Of a stretch of 21,311 nucleotides of DNA, positions 1 through 8,673 are shown piece by piece (the stretch's first letter is position 1; the number at the start of each line of letters is the position of its first letter). This DNA comes from a virus: IMG/VR virus record IMGVR_UViG_3300050020_000542, positions 1-21,311 of that record; one strand, written 5' to 3'. The position numbers and the translations under genes are program-made. The notes under the pieces were generated by a model. That model did no database searches. It was not told the origin of the DNA and saw only the letters and a program-made list of their open reading frames with translations.

Positions 1-2697
1 TTAGCCTCCCATATACTGCGACCGCCCGGCCCCACGTTCCAACGGCAACTGGTATCCAATCAGGCAGAACTGATCCAGCGCGAACAACACGACCGAGTCT
101 AACTGCTCGCCCGCTGCCATCCGCTGCTCCCGGCTCCATGGCGTCGTGTACTCGCCGATTCCCACCAGGTGGCTGCTTTGCGACCGCCCGAATCCCAGTT
201 GCATCGGCAGCTCAATCGACGCCAGGGCCTTGTTGAGATCGCGATCCCCCGTGTACGTGAAGTTTTCGGTCTTCAGCGAATCCAGGCTGGCCGGCGTCCA
301 GTGCGCGTGCGGGAAGTTGATCAGCCGGTTCAACGCGGTATCGTTCACGTCCGGCGGATAGAGCACCTCGAACCGTGCGTCGGGGTGCGCCTGCCGTACG
401 AGTGTCATCACCGCGCTGGTGAATTCCCCGATCAGTTCCGGAAGGAATGCGCATTCGTCGGCAAGACCGCTCGGGTCGGTATTCTGGCTGAGGATCGGCG
501 CCATCGGCCGTCCGTAGCGCGCCTGAAAAGTGGTCGTCGTGTAACTGTCGTAAAAAGGCATCCCCGAAGCGGCCGCGAAGTACCACCACTGTATTTCGCC
601 GAACTGCAAGTACGGCCGCATCCGGGCTGTCGCCATCAAGTCCGCCATCTCGCCGTAGACCGCTTGCCAGAATGCCGTACTTTGGGGACCGAAGTTGGTC
701 TGTAGCGCCGGCGTGTTCAGCCAAACCGGGTCGCCGTTCGGGTAGCGCTGCGCAATGCCCGCCTGCGGAGTGTCGTCTCCATGCTGCAACTCCATGCTGA
801 ACGACACCGTCGCCTCAATTCCATAACCCTTCCATGCCTCCAGGAACGCCGCATTCCAATCGCGCGCCGCCCGGTTGAGTTTCACCGGCGCCGCAGTATC
901 CGTCCGCCAGATCCCGTCTACCCCGCCCGCCAGCGTGGTGCCGCTCGCCACCGCCGTGAACGCCGTGCTGTTTGTGTTCGCACTGATTCCCACCGTGTTG
1001 CCGTCCAACCCCATCAGCCGCGACGTGATGGTCAGCGCCGCGCCGTCGGCCCGCGCCCACACGCCCGTGGACCCGGCGTTGATCAATAACTCGAAACACT
1101 TGGCGATGCTCTCCGCCGTGTCGCCAATCAGGTTGAGATGTACGATCGGCGTCGGTCCCAGGAATACTTGGGTCTGCTTGCCGAATTCGGGTCCGCCTGA
1201 AAATGTGATCGTGCCGCTGGCATAATTGTGTCCCTGCCGCTGTAGTTCGTAAAACCACAACGCCCCGGCATAGTGGTTCGCCCGGCCGCAGAATCCCAGC
1301 TTCTGCATCAGCCACGCGGTTCGCTCCGCTGCGATTGCCAGCGAGTGGTCCGTATCCCAGTCGGTCGCCAGCGTCATCTGTGCCATCGGGTCGAAGTCCG
1401 GCAGCGTGCCGCTCGGGTAGGCGATTTCCAGAAAATCGAAATAGACCAGCGTCCCCGCCGCGCCGGTGTGCGTCACCGTCACTGTATGCTGTGCCTGGCC
1501 GGACACCGCTGCGATCGGCATGCGCACCAGTACATCTTCCGCCGCTTTCTCTAAATTCAGCGTCAGCGGCGTGCCTCCATCCACCTGCACCGCAACCTGC
1601 CCGCCGTTGTCCACCAGGCGCGTCCCCAGATACAGCCAGTGATCGCCATTCGCCGAGTACGTGCAACTCACCTGCGCGCCCGGCGTATCCGTCCACCGGA
1701 TGGACCCGCCCGAGTAATTCCCCCGAGCCTCCGTCCAATTTCCTGCGTACACGACCGCCGAGTCATCCTCGATGCGACGGCTCCCCGTTCCTGCAACGGA
1801 GTATTGCAGCTTCGTCCCGCTCACGCTCCAGTTCGTCACCGCAACCGCGAATTCGCTGCGTGCGAAGTTGCCGCTCTGCAAGTCCGCCGCCCATGTCCAG
1901 CGCATCTTCCGCACGCCCGTGGTCGGCACCGTCGCCCCCGTAGTATCGCGCAGCGCCGAAAAATCGAGTTGCACCCTCCAGCCTGCCGGGGATACCCCAC
2001 CCGCAAACTGCGCCGCGGCAGGCGCCCACGATTCCGTCTCCGCTCCGTGCACCGTTCCGTATACGCCGATCCGGTTGCCGTTCGCTCCCGGGGCGCCATG
2101 CCACGTCAACACGATCTGCGCCCCGCTGGCCGTGGCGCTCACCGCTCCCGTCGCTTGATTCGCTGTGATCGCCACCGCCAGCGCACCGATGGCGCTCTCC
2201 AGCGTGTCGCTGCCCGTCAGACGGTAATTGAAGTGCTGATCCAGCCAGGCCAGTTCGATGTAATCGCCCACCGTCGGCGTTCCTGCCAACTCGAACGCCA
2301 CCGTCGCGTCCGCATACCCGCCCACCGCGGTCGCATAGTTACTCAACGGAACCCTGTACAGCGTCTCCGTCCCGCCGGACTCCGCCCAGACTCTCAGATA
2401 CGGCCAATCGACCGTCGGATAGAGCGCCGAATCCATCGGAATACAATTCGTGCGCACTTCCTGGCAGCTGAGTTGCACGCCGCTCAAATCACCATCCGGC
2501 AGGTTGCGCAGCGCCGGGTATTCGAAGACATTGTCCCGGTTCCACTCGATCACCACCCAATCGGACTGTTGCCGCCAGCATCCCGAAACCGTGAACCCGT
2601 TTGCCGACGCGCCGCTCAGCGCCGCCACCGCCGATGGCCGTTCAAAGTAGCACTGCAGGTCGCGGTCCGGACGTAGTTTGGTAAGTTGTTCCACCAT
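1..2697 (-). CDS. Tail tip/fibre protein with C-terminal TIM-barrel-like (glycosidase-like) domain
   Basis: 898 aa, last gene of the tail-tip module. The start is fixed by a TAATG overlap: its ATG shares two bases with the stop of the hub gene, so translation is probably coupled. The open frame extends to 4089, but that upstream part is only antisense of the hub gene. Residues ~1-350 are Gly/Ala/Thr-rich beta structure with a repeat-like segment (GSDTLESAIGALAVAI, then GNRIGVYGTV) that recurs in looser form near residues 550-600. From ~620 to the end the sequence looks like an alpha/beta barrel with an acidic strand end (YLQFGEIQWWYF) and a second conserved-looking Glu (LKTENFTYTG), as in glycoside hydrolases. 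RcGTA and related tails carry a TIM-barrel domain in their hub protein; here it is a separate protein. I infer cell-wall or surface-glycan binding or cleavage at the tail tip. Catalysis is not shown. The stop codon is at the very edge of the window. Confidence 0.7.
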   Translation of the reverse strand: MVEQLTKLRPDRDLQCYFERPSAVAALSGASANGFTVSGCWRQQSDWVVIEWNRDNVFEYPALRNLPDGDLSGVQLSCQEVRTNCIPMDSALYPTVDWPYLRVWAESGGTETLYRVPLSNYATAVGGYADATVAFELAGTPTVGDYIELAWLDQHFNYRLTGSDTLESAIGALAVAITANQATGAVSATASGAQIVLTWHGAPGANGNRIGVYGTVHGAETESWAPAAAQFAGGVSPAGWRVQLDFSALRDTTGATVPTTGVRKMRWTWAADLQSGNFARSEFAVAVTNWSVSGTKLQYSVAGTGSRRIEDDSAVVYAGNWTEARGNYSGGSIRWTDTPGAQVSCTYSANGDHWLYLGTRLVDNGGQVAVQVDGGTPLTLNLEKAAEDVLVRMPIAAVSGQAQHTVTVTHTGAAGTLVYFDFLEIAYPSGTLPDFDPMAQMTLATDWDTDHSLAIAAERTAWLMQKLGFCGRANHYAGALWFYELQRQGHNYASGTITFSGGPEFGKQTQVFLGPTPIVHLNLIGDTAESIAKCFELLINAGSTGVWARADGAALTITSRLMGLDGNTVGISANTNSTAFTAVASGTTLAGGVDGIWRTDTAAPVKLNRAARDWNAAFLEAWKGYGIEATVSFSMELQHGDDTPQAGIAQRYPNGDPVWLNTPALQTNFGPQSTAFWQAVYGEMADLMATARMRPYLQFGEIQWWYFAAASGMPFYDSYTTTTFQARYGRPMAPILSQNTDPSGLADECAFLPELIGEFTSAVMTLVRQAHPDARFEVLYPPDVNDTALNRLINFPHAHWTPASLDSLKTENFTYTGDRDLNKALASIELPMQLGFGRSQSSHLVGIGEYTTPWSREQRMAAGEQLDSVVLFALDQFCLIGYQLPLERGAGRSQYMGG

Positions 2698-5600
2698 TAG
2701 AGTCGAATCAGCACCGTCAGGTTCGCGCCCGGATATGTCTGTCCCACCGCCAGCACCGCCAGCGTCAGCTTCGCGCCAGAGGCCAGCGGTCCCGTAGCCT
2801 TCCCATCGACGGCTGCCGATGTGCTCATGCCCGCGGGAATCGATAGCGTGCAGAATGGCACCCCATCCACGTCCACCCGTAGGCTCACCACCGCATCCGC
2901 CACACTCCCCAGCACCGCGAAGACATCCCGCACCGAGTGTCCTGCCTCCACCACCAAAGCCGGAGCCACCGACGCTTCCACCGCCAGGTACCCGTCCACC
3001 TGAATCGAGTACTGGCCGCCCGAAAGCGTCCGCAGTCCCCGGTCCACCGCGCTCGTCAGGCAGATGCTCCTCACCGGACTGTTGCCGCGGGTGTTGGTGA
3101 CGAACAGCTCCGCGCTCGCCACCCGCACGTCCGGCAGCGTCACTGTCTGGCTCCAGCTCCCGCTGTAAGGACTCCCGAAAAAGTTCGCCGGGAATGCCGC
3201 GATCGCCGTCTTCACCTTCAGTGCGTACACCCGCGCCGCCGCCTGAATCGTCCCCGCCGCATTCCCACTCGCCAGACACGTCACCGCCGACTGCACCGCC
3301 GCTCGCGGCGTCAGCGTCACGTGATTCGCGCTCGCCGTCGCCGTCGCATTCACATCCGCCGCCGCCGCGATCAGCGCCGCCAGCGCCGTCGCGATATCGC
3401 CGCTCCCGTCCCCCGCCAGTTGCGCATGAGTATATGTGGCCGCTCCAATCGTAATCGTGTGGGCGTACCCCGTGCCGTAAGAATTGTAGAACCCGAACGT
3501 CACCGAGCTGGCCGACGCCGCATGCGCCGCCGCCGTCGATCCATGCGCCCCGCGCGTCACCTGGTACCGCGTGCCGCTCAACTGCACCGCCGTGATCAGC
3601 ATCACTTCGGCGCCCACCTGGCAATAATCCCCGGCTGCCGCCGCGCCCGCGGACGTCAAATCCATCTGCGTCGCCGCCGCCGTCGCATCCGCCGCCAGCC
3701 CCAGCGTCGGTAACCCGCTCAGCTCGTCCCAGTAGTGCATCGTCAACGTGGCCGACGAAACTGTGCTCGTGTTCGTCAGGTCGGTAAACGACACCCCGCT
3801 CAGTTCCACCGCGCCGCCGCCCTGCCCGGCTCCCAGCCCGAAGTACGGCTCCGGCGGAACATCCACGTCGCTCCCGCCGCTGCCGCCAATCTGCCACCGC
3901 GTCACCGTCGATAGCTCGGCGGCGCACTCCAGGTCGTTGACGTTGGCCGCGCGGCCGCACACCTGCACCGTCTCGCCGCCGCGGTTCGGCACCGCGAACT
4001 GCACCGGGCTGCTCGTTGCCAGTGCGCCGAACTGCCACCCGGTCTCGGCCACCACGAAGAAACTGCTCGCATCCGGAATCACCGTCCATCCCGGCGATAT
4101 CGTCAGCTCCGTAGCCGTATTGGCCGTGATCGCTCGCTCCTGCCCCGCACCCTGCCCCCTGGTAATCCGTGCGATCATGCCGAGGTACCGGTTTGCCGTC
4201 ATGTGCAATCCGTCGTTTCCCACACTCGACGCGCCGTGTTTCGTAACGGCGTTCTCCGATTGCAGTTCCATACGCCAGTAGAAATTCGCATGGTCGAAGT
4301 TGGCATCCGGCGGGGCGATCAACTGCTTGTTGAATCCGGTGTCCGTGAACTGCGCCGCAATCGCCTGGTTCGATGCGATCCGGAACAGTTGTGCCGGTGT
4401 GCTCCCGCGATATGCGTGGAAGCCCGCCGTCCCTGGAGAAAAGCTCAGGCCACCAATCGTCACCCTGCTCCCGTCGCTCAGTGTCACCGCCCGGACGATG
4501 AACGAATGCTGGCTCTCATTCCCCGATCCGTCCACGCCGGACACCGCGTAGTAAAGCGTCTGGCCGCCGGCCAGCGATCCGCCCGGCCCCAGCGTCGCCG
4601 CCAGATTCAGCAGCGGGATTCCCGGCCCGCCCACTGCGGCGACGGCTGGCGCCACGAACCCAACCCGAAGGTTCGTCTGCACCGAGCCATCGCCCGCCGT
4701 GGTCGCCGTCTCCTCGACTCCGAACTGAATGTTGCCCTCGGCATCCAGAACATTGCCGAGCAGCGGATCGGGAACGCCAATGCCGGTACTCCCCTGCCGT
4801 CGGCCGCCGCTTGCCGACGTTACCTGCCCGTTGCTGTCGGCGTACCACGAATCGTCATGGATCTGCGCCGTGATGGTGGAAGTCCGGTGGTTCGCCCCCG
4901 GCGCGATCTTCAATACCCGGAATACCTGGCGGTTGAACCCTTCCTTGAGATACGTGACGGTGATCAGGTCTCCCGGTCGGATCCCGAATGACCTCACGCT
5001 CGTCGCGAACTCTACGTACGTGTTGCCGCGCACCGAGCGATCCAGGTTCAGCTTCAACATCCTCGCCGCCTGGTCGAAGTTCGGGATTCCCAGCGCCGCC
5101 AGAGTCTGCGTCACTTCCTGCCCGCAGCGCGACACGTCGTCGGCGTCCACCAGCGAAAAACTGTCTTGTTGGTATTCGTTCAGCGAATCCTGAAATTCCA
5201 CCGCGAACAGGTTCGGTGTGTCCGCGATGCTGCGCGTGTACACCCGAAAACTCGGCTCGCCGGAGGGCTTCCGCATGAGGCCCGAAAGCCCGTTGGTCCC
5301 ATCGCCGAATTCGTAGCTCGGCCACCCGCCCTCCAGCGGCTCCGCGCTGTTGCTCCACGCCGGCTTTGCCGGCATCTCCAGCGCCAGCGAGTTCTCCACC
5401 CGCAATTGCAGCGTACCGTTCACTCCATACGTCAACATCAGCCTCGAGGAGTTGCGAATTCCCCGCACCAGGTCGCCGGCGGCCCGCCGCGTTGCCAGCA
5501 CAAGGTTGCACTGGAATCGCGGCAGCTGAATCGCATTCCCATAAAGATCCAGAGCTGCAATCTCTTCGTCGCAATACGCCGCCGCCGCCGCGAAGCTCGC

Positions 5601-6857
5601 CACGTCGATTTCCGTCAGGCTCCAACCCGCCCGCCGCAGGATGTCCAGTAGCACCCACGCCGTGTTGCTCGTAAACTGCTCCCCGGTGTAGCTCCCGTCC
5701 GCGCCGTATACCGGCAGTTTCAGCCCCTGCACGAGTACCGTCACTTTGGGGAGCGTCGTTCCGTTGCTGATCCGGTTCGGCACTACCACCGAAAGGTACG
5801 CCATGCTGCCGTATGGATCTCCCGCCGGCTGTCCGCTGCCATCCAGGAAATTGAGGTCGAATGCGCCGGTTCGCGTGCCCAGCGTCGGAATGTTATACCA
5901 GCCCGTTCCCGTCATGTTGGTCCCGGATACTCCCGCCGGAATCTCCACGTCGTTCACCAGAACCGTCAATACCCCTTGAATCTCGCCCAGCCCCAGCAGC
6001 ACCTCCATGCGCGTCAGATTTCCGTCGTTGCGTCCGAACACCACCGGCGGCGTATACCACGCCGTGCCGTAAATCATCGGTACGAAGTCGTTGTATCGGG
6101 CTGCGTTCACTGAGACCGCCGACGTCTGTGAACTCTTGGCGCCGTAGGCCCTCACCGAAATCGCCGCCGGCACGAACTCGATGCCCCCGAAGTTGCCGAA
6201 CATCCCCCGCGCCTGGCAGTCCGTCCGTGTATAACTGCACCCGGTGAACGCGGCGCTGCCGTCCACCGTCCCCGTTCCCCCCGTCGCCCCGGGTGAGTAG
6301 CCGCAGCGGTAATACCGCGAGTATTTCCCGCTCGCGCCGCCATCCACTGCCTCCGTGCGCTGCCCCTCGTCGCCCGGAAACTCCCACGGGCACCGCCGCT
6401 GGATCCGCACCTGCGGCATCAACAACCGCTGCAGGTTCATCCGGTTCGTCGCCGTGATGCGGAACGTGGCTTCCAGAATCTCGTCCGGCGGGTTGCAGAT
6501 CCCCTGGAAGATCACCCATCGGTCCGTCAGGGGCGCGGCGTTCCGTAAATCGTAAAACACCAGCCCGGCCGTCAACCGCGCACCCTTCCACCCGGTCGCG
6601 CGTTCGATCTCCGAACAGTGCGAATCCGCGTTCCCTAGCATCAGCGAGATCTTCGGCACGCCGTCCGCCCCTTGATCGCTCGATGCCTGCAGCTCGAACA
6701 CATTGTGCCCCAGCACTCTCGCGCTGTAGGCTACTCCTCCCACCGACACCGCGTGCGTGCTCCAGTGTTCTCTCGTTCCATCGGAGAGTACGCAGTCGAA
6801 CAGCAGCAGCGGCGTGTCCGTGACGGCTTGCTCCTTGAGCTCAAAGATGGTTTGCAT
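2697..6857 (-). CDS. Fused tail hub: BR0599/gpL-like Fe-S domain + gpJ-like hub + Ig/FN3-like repeats
   Basis: 1386 aa. Residues ~1-230 match the phage BR0599/DUF2163 (lambda gpL-like) pattern, with four cysteines at 156, 185, 207 and 214 and the ending CQARGMFGNFGGIEF; gpL-type proteins bind a 4Fe-4S cluster through four such cysteines. Residues ~240-690 look like a lambda gpJ/Phage-tail_3 hub: a start like NDFVPMIYGTAWYTPP, LLGLGEIQGVLTVLVNDVEI, and a later segment with ATRRAAGDLVRGIRNSSRLML and IRPGDLITVTYL. The rest is beta-rich, with an FN3-like unit (~730-830) and Ala/Thr-rich modules to the C-terminus. It would form the central tip of a siphovirus-like tail that closes the tube and contacts the host. 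It overlaps the preceding distal-tail gene by 17 nt and the following gene by TAATG. The one-chain fusion of L- and J-type functions is the odd feature. Confidence 0.85.
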   Translation of the reverse strand: MQTIFELKEQAVTDTPLLLFDCVLSDGTREHWSTHAVSVGGVAYSARVLGHNVFELQASSDQGADGVPKISLMLGNADSHCSEIERATGWKGARLTAGLVFYDLRNAAPLTDRWVIFQGICNPPDEILEATFRITATNRMNLQRLLMPQVRIQRRCPWEFPGDEGQRTEAVDGGASGKYSRYYRCGYSPGATGGTGTVDGSAAFTGCSYTRTDCQARGMFGNFGGIEFVPAAISVRAYGAKSSQTSAVSVNAARYNDFVPMIYGTAWYTPPVVFGRNDGNLTRMEVLLGLGEIQGVLTVLVNDVEIPAGVSGTNMTGTGWYNIPTLGTRTGAFDLNFLDGSGQPAGDPYGSMAYLSVVVPNRISNGTTLPKVTVLVQGLKLPVYGADGSYTGEQFTSNTAWVLLDILRRAGWSLTEIDVASFAAAAAYCDEEIAALDLYGNAIQLPRFQCNLVLATRRAAGDLVRGIRNSSRLMLTYGVNGTLQLRVENSLALEMPAKPAWSNSAEPLEGGWPSYEFGDGTNGLSGLMRKPSGEPSFRVYTRSIADTPNLFAVEFQDSLNEYQQDSFSLVDADDVSRCGQEVTQTLAALGIPNFDQAARMLKLNLDRSVRGNTYVEFATSVRSFGIRPGDLITVTYLKEGFNRQVFRVLKIAPGANHRTSTITAQIHDDSWYADSNGQVTSASGGRRQGSTGIGVPDPLLGNVLDAEGNIQFGVEETATTAGDGSVQTNLRVGFVAPAVAAVGGPGIPLLNLAATLGPGGSLAGGQTLYYAVSGVDGSGNESQHSFIVRAVTLSDGSRVTIGGLSFSPGTAGFHAYRGSTPAQLFRIASNQAIAAQFTDTGFNKQLIAPPDANFDHANFYWRMELQSENAVTKHGASSVGNDGLHMTANRYLGMIARITRGQGAGQERAITANTATELTISPGWTVIPDASSFFVVAETGWQFGALATSSPVQFAVPNRGGETVQVCGRAANVNDLECAAELSTVTRWQIGGSGGSDVDVPPEPYFGLGAGQGGGAVELSGVSFTDLTNTSTVSSATLTMHYWDELSGLPTLGLAADATAAATQMDLTSAGAAAAGDYCQVGAEVMLITAVQLSGTRYQVTRGAHGSTAAAHAASASSVTFGFYNSYGTGYAHTITIGAATYTHAQLAGDGSGDIATALAALIAAAADVNATATASANHVTLTPRAAVQSAVTCLASGNAAGTIQAAARVYALKVKTAIAAFPANFFGSPYSGSWSQTVTLPDVRVASAELFVTNTRGNSPVRSICLTSAVDRGLRTLSGGQYSIQVDGYLAVEASVAPALVVEAGHSVRDVFAVLGSVADAVVSLRVDVDGVPFCTLSIPAGMSTSAAVDGKATGPLASGAKLTLAVLAVGQTYPGANLTVLIRL

Positions 6858-7623
6858 GAATGATCTTTACCGTGCAGGAATTGCGGTTCACACTGGTAGT
6901 GGTAATCGTCAGCGCATCGTCGCCCAGGTGCGCGCCTTCGTAGACTCCGCCGCGCGTGCTGGCCTTGTATCCCGACGCCGCGGTCTGCGCCTCCACCTGT
7001 AGGCCGTACACTTCCACTGTATCGCCCGCCCCGATCTCCACCCCGAATCGCACCGACGTGGCTTGTGCATCTCCGCTGGATGTCCAGGCGAGCCGCGTCC
7101 AGTCGCTGGTCACCGCCCGCCCCGCGCCCTGGCTGCCAACCGTCAGCCGCACGCTCGTCGCCGTCGCCGCCCGCACGTAGGCGCTCAAGCAGTACTGGTA
7201 TCCGCCGGGCGCCGCCAGCGTCTGTCCGGCCGATTGTGCTGCTCCCCCGCCGTTGCTCAACCGCCACGCCCTCGTGCCCCCCCGCGGATCGGCGACACTC
7301 CCGGTCAGGCTCAGTAGCGGATCCTTCTGCCAGGCCCCTTGGTCAAGCTGATCGCTCCAGGCCAGCAGATTGCCCGCCGGATCCAGAAACGTGAAACCGT
7401 TCAGCGTGCCCTCTGCCGCTATGAAAAACGCCCGCAGCGCCGCCGCTTCCTCATCGCTCAGATCCGTGTAGGTCAGCACCCATTCCGTAACCTGTGAGGC
7501 CGGGTCCGCCAGCTTCATCGTGCTGCCGTCGACGGCTTGATTCACCACCGTCCGCGCCCGCCGCGTTTTCCGCACCGGGAATTGGCTCAGCGCCCCGCTT
7601 TCGAGTTGTGGATAGGCTGCCAT
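6841..7623 (-). CDS. Distal tail protein (DUF2460/gpM-like N-terminus plus beta-sandwich domain)
   Basis: 260 aa. The N-terminal ~105 residues parallel the next upstream gene product almost motif for motif: MAAYPQLESGALSQFPV, then LSDEEAAALRAFFIAAEG, then FTFLDPAGN. This is the DUF2460/lambda gpM-type tail-tip pattern, with the characteristic F-x-DP turn. Residues ~108-260 add a lectin- or CBM-like beta sandwich (GTRAWRLSNGG, then YQYCLSAYVRAATATSVRLTVGSQ, then a VEVYGLQVE strand). CBM-like domains of this layout often decorate tail tips, so glycan binding is a reasonable inference. The stop lies 17 nt inside the hub gene, so the two are probably co-translated. No strong ribosome binding site precedes the ATG, which lies 6 nt after the preceding gene; coupling is likely. 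Confidence 0.72.
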   Translation of the reverse strand: MAAYPQLESGALSQFPVRKTRRARTVVNQAVDGSTMKLADPASQVTEWVLTYTDLSDEEAAALRAFFIAAEGTLNGFTFLDPAGNLLAWSDQLDQGAWQKDPLLSLTGSVADPRGGTRAWRLSNGGGAAQSAGQTLAAPGGYQYCLSAYVRAATATSVRLTVGSQGAGRAVTSDWTRLAWTSSGDAQATSVRFGVEIGAGDTVEVYGLQVEAQTAASGYKASTRGGVYEGAHLGDDALTITTTSVNRNSCTVKIIHANHL

Positions 7624-7629
7624 GGCGTT

Positions 7630-7986
7630 TCAGATATTCCGCACCACGGTGAGCTTCGTGCCCCCCCGCATTTCCGCCACGGTCGCCAAAGCCACCTCGT
7701 CGGCCGCCAGGCTGCAGTTGTCGTACACGTGCCCGTCCCATGGGTCTGTGAAGGAGAAACTGCCGAACGCTCCCTGACTGGCCAGGAAAAACTCCTCGAT
7801 TGCCGCCAGTTCCCCCTCGTCCAGTTCGCTCAACTGAATCTCCCATTCCATCCGCGCCCCCGCCGAATCGCGATAACGCTGGTCGCTGCCATCCACGAAG
7901 CGCACCGTCTGATTCTGGAACTGCTCGCGCCGCGCCACCGGATACTGCGCGATTGCATTCGTCTTCAACTGAGGAAAGGTTGCCAT
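7630..7986 (-). CDS. Small distal tail protein (DUF2460/gpM-like)
   Basis: 118 aa, a single-domain paralogue of the following gene product. Shared landmarks are the start (MATFPQLKTNAIAQYPVARR), the segment ELDEGELAAIEEFFLASQGAF, and FSFTDPWDGHVYDNCSL, which has the conserved DP turn and the Cys typical of gpM/DUF2460 proteins. Such proteins sit at the tail tip between the tube and the hub. The start codon follows one base after the stop of the tape-measure-like gene, which points to translational coupling. The paralogous pair probably arose by tandem duplication, after which the second copy gained a beta-sandwich extension. Confidence 0.7.
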   Translation of the reverse strand: MATFPQLKTNAIAQYPVARREQFQNQTVRFVDGSDQRYRDSAGARMEWEIQLSELDEGELAAIEEFFLASQGAFGSFSFTDPWDGHVYDNCSLAADEVALATVAEMRGGTKLTVVRNI

Positions 7987-7987
7987 A

Positions 7988-8578
7988 TCAAAGGTCGTTC
8001 ACTACGTCGTTGATCGCGTTCAGATTGAGCATCGCGTCCCGCACTGCCAGCGCAATGTCGTTGCTCCGGTCCATGAAAGAGCGCGCATCCATCGCCTGCA
8101 CGTTCACCGTGATCTGCGATGCCGCGCCATTCGCCGTGCCGCCGCTTGCCTCCGCCGGCGCATAGCTCCGCGGCGTTCCCATCTGGCTGTAATCGAGGCC
8201 GGTCATCTGCCCTTGGCTCTCCGCTGCCTGGAAATCGACCGCCGCCGGCAGTGCGTATTTCACCAGCGGCGCCGGAGCCGCCGGAGACCCTCCGCTAAAT
8301 AAACTCACCAGCCCGCTGATTAAGGGTGCCAGCCCGAACCCGCTCTCGATCACCGTTTTCGCCACCGAACCCAGCGTGCTCCCGCTGTCACTCGATGTTG
8401 CGGTCGTCGTAGTCTGCGTCTTGGTCGTAGCCGCCGGCGCCGGGATACTGCTCCGCAGTTCGTCAACCTGTGCAATTACACCTGCCAGCATCGCGGTCGC
8501 ATCCCCAAGGGCCGCCGTCTGCTGCCCCGACACCGCCAGAAACGTCTGATAAACCTCGTCTTGTGTTCCGCTCGCCAT
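7988..8578 (-). CDS. Short tape-measure-like tail protein
   Basis: 196 aa from the preferred ATG (8578). An in-frame ATG lies two codons earlier (8584), but the AAGGGAG ribosome binding site abuts that one directly and sits 6 nt from the one chosen. The N-terminus is helical (DEVYQTFLAVSGQQTAALGDATAMLAGVIAQVDELRSS), followed by a Thr/Ser linker (~48-65), a hydrophobic glycine-rich segment (VIESGFGLAPLISGLVSLFSGG) and a C-terminal motif ending ARSFMDRSNDIALAVRDAML. Its place after the G/GT chaperones and before the distal tail proteins is the tape-measure slot. At roughly 0.15 nm per residue (a general rule for tape measures) it would specify a tail near 30 nm, in the range of the short RcGTA tape measure. 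Identity is by position and composition; no peptidase or muramidase domain is seen. Confidence 0.55.
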   Translation of the reverse strand: MASGTQDEVYQTFLAVSGQQTAALGDATAMLAGVIAQVDELRSSIPAPAATTKTQTTTTATSSDSGSTLGSVAKTVIESGFGLAPLISGLVSLFSGGSPAAPAPLVKYALPAAVDFQAAESQGQMTGLDYSQMGTPRSYAPAEASGGTANGAASQITVNVQAMDARSFMDRSNDIALAVRDAMLNLNAINDVVNDL

Positions 8579-8595
8579 CTTCATCTCCCTTGGTA

Positions 8596-8634
8596 GGATA
8601 GGCCTCCGGCCTGTCCATCCGAGCGAAGCTCGGA
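8596..8634 (-). repeat. Two adjacent stem-loops between chaperone and tape-measure genes
   Basis: First hairpin: GGATAGGCC-TCC-GGCCTGTCC (8596-8616), nine pairs including one G-T wobble. Second hairpin: TCCGAGC-GAA-GCTCGGA (8618-8634), seven perfect pairs. Neither is followed by a T-run on either strand, so a Rho-independent terminator is unlikely. The pair looks like a REP-type intergenic repeat or an mRNA processing/stability element, and it sits directly beside a CGCAGAG repeat block. Confidence 0.6.
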
Positions 8635-8638
8635 CTCT

Positions 8639-8673
8639 CTCTGCGCTTATCTCCGCGCCCCTGCGTCTCTGCG
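8639..8673 (-). repeat. CGCAGAG-type iterated repeat, copy 1
   Basis: On the minus strand the heptamer CGCAGAG or a one-base variant occurs four times, with + strand starts at 8639, 8651, 8659 and 8667 (spacing 12, 8 and 8). A second, better-preserved block of the same type and orientation is at 16402-16436. The block overlaps the end of the chaperone extension, encoding its last residues (NHRRDAGARR) and its stop. From memory, repeats of this kind are frequent between genes in soil-bacterial genomes, including acidobacterial ones. Confidence 0.6.

Noticed and set aside
1639-2676. 345-aa plus-strand open frame, and other long plus-strand frames across the late operon
   Set aside because: Arg/His/Pro-rich antisense shadows of high-GC minus-strand genes, with no ribosome binding sites or recognisable motifs.
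2698-4089. Upstream extension of the 898-aa tail gene to a 1362-aa product
   Set aside because: The extension has Arg/Gly-rich, non-protein-like composition and lies in another frame of the clearly coding hub gene; the TAATG overlap at 2697 gives a natural start.
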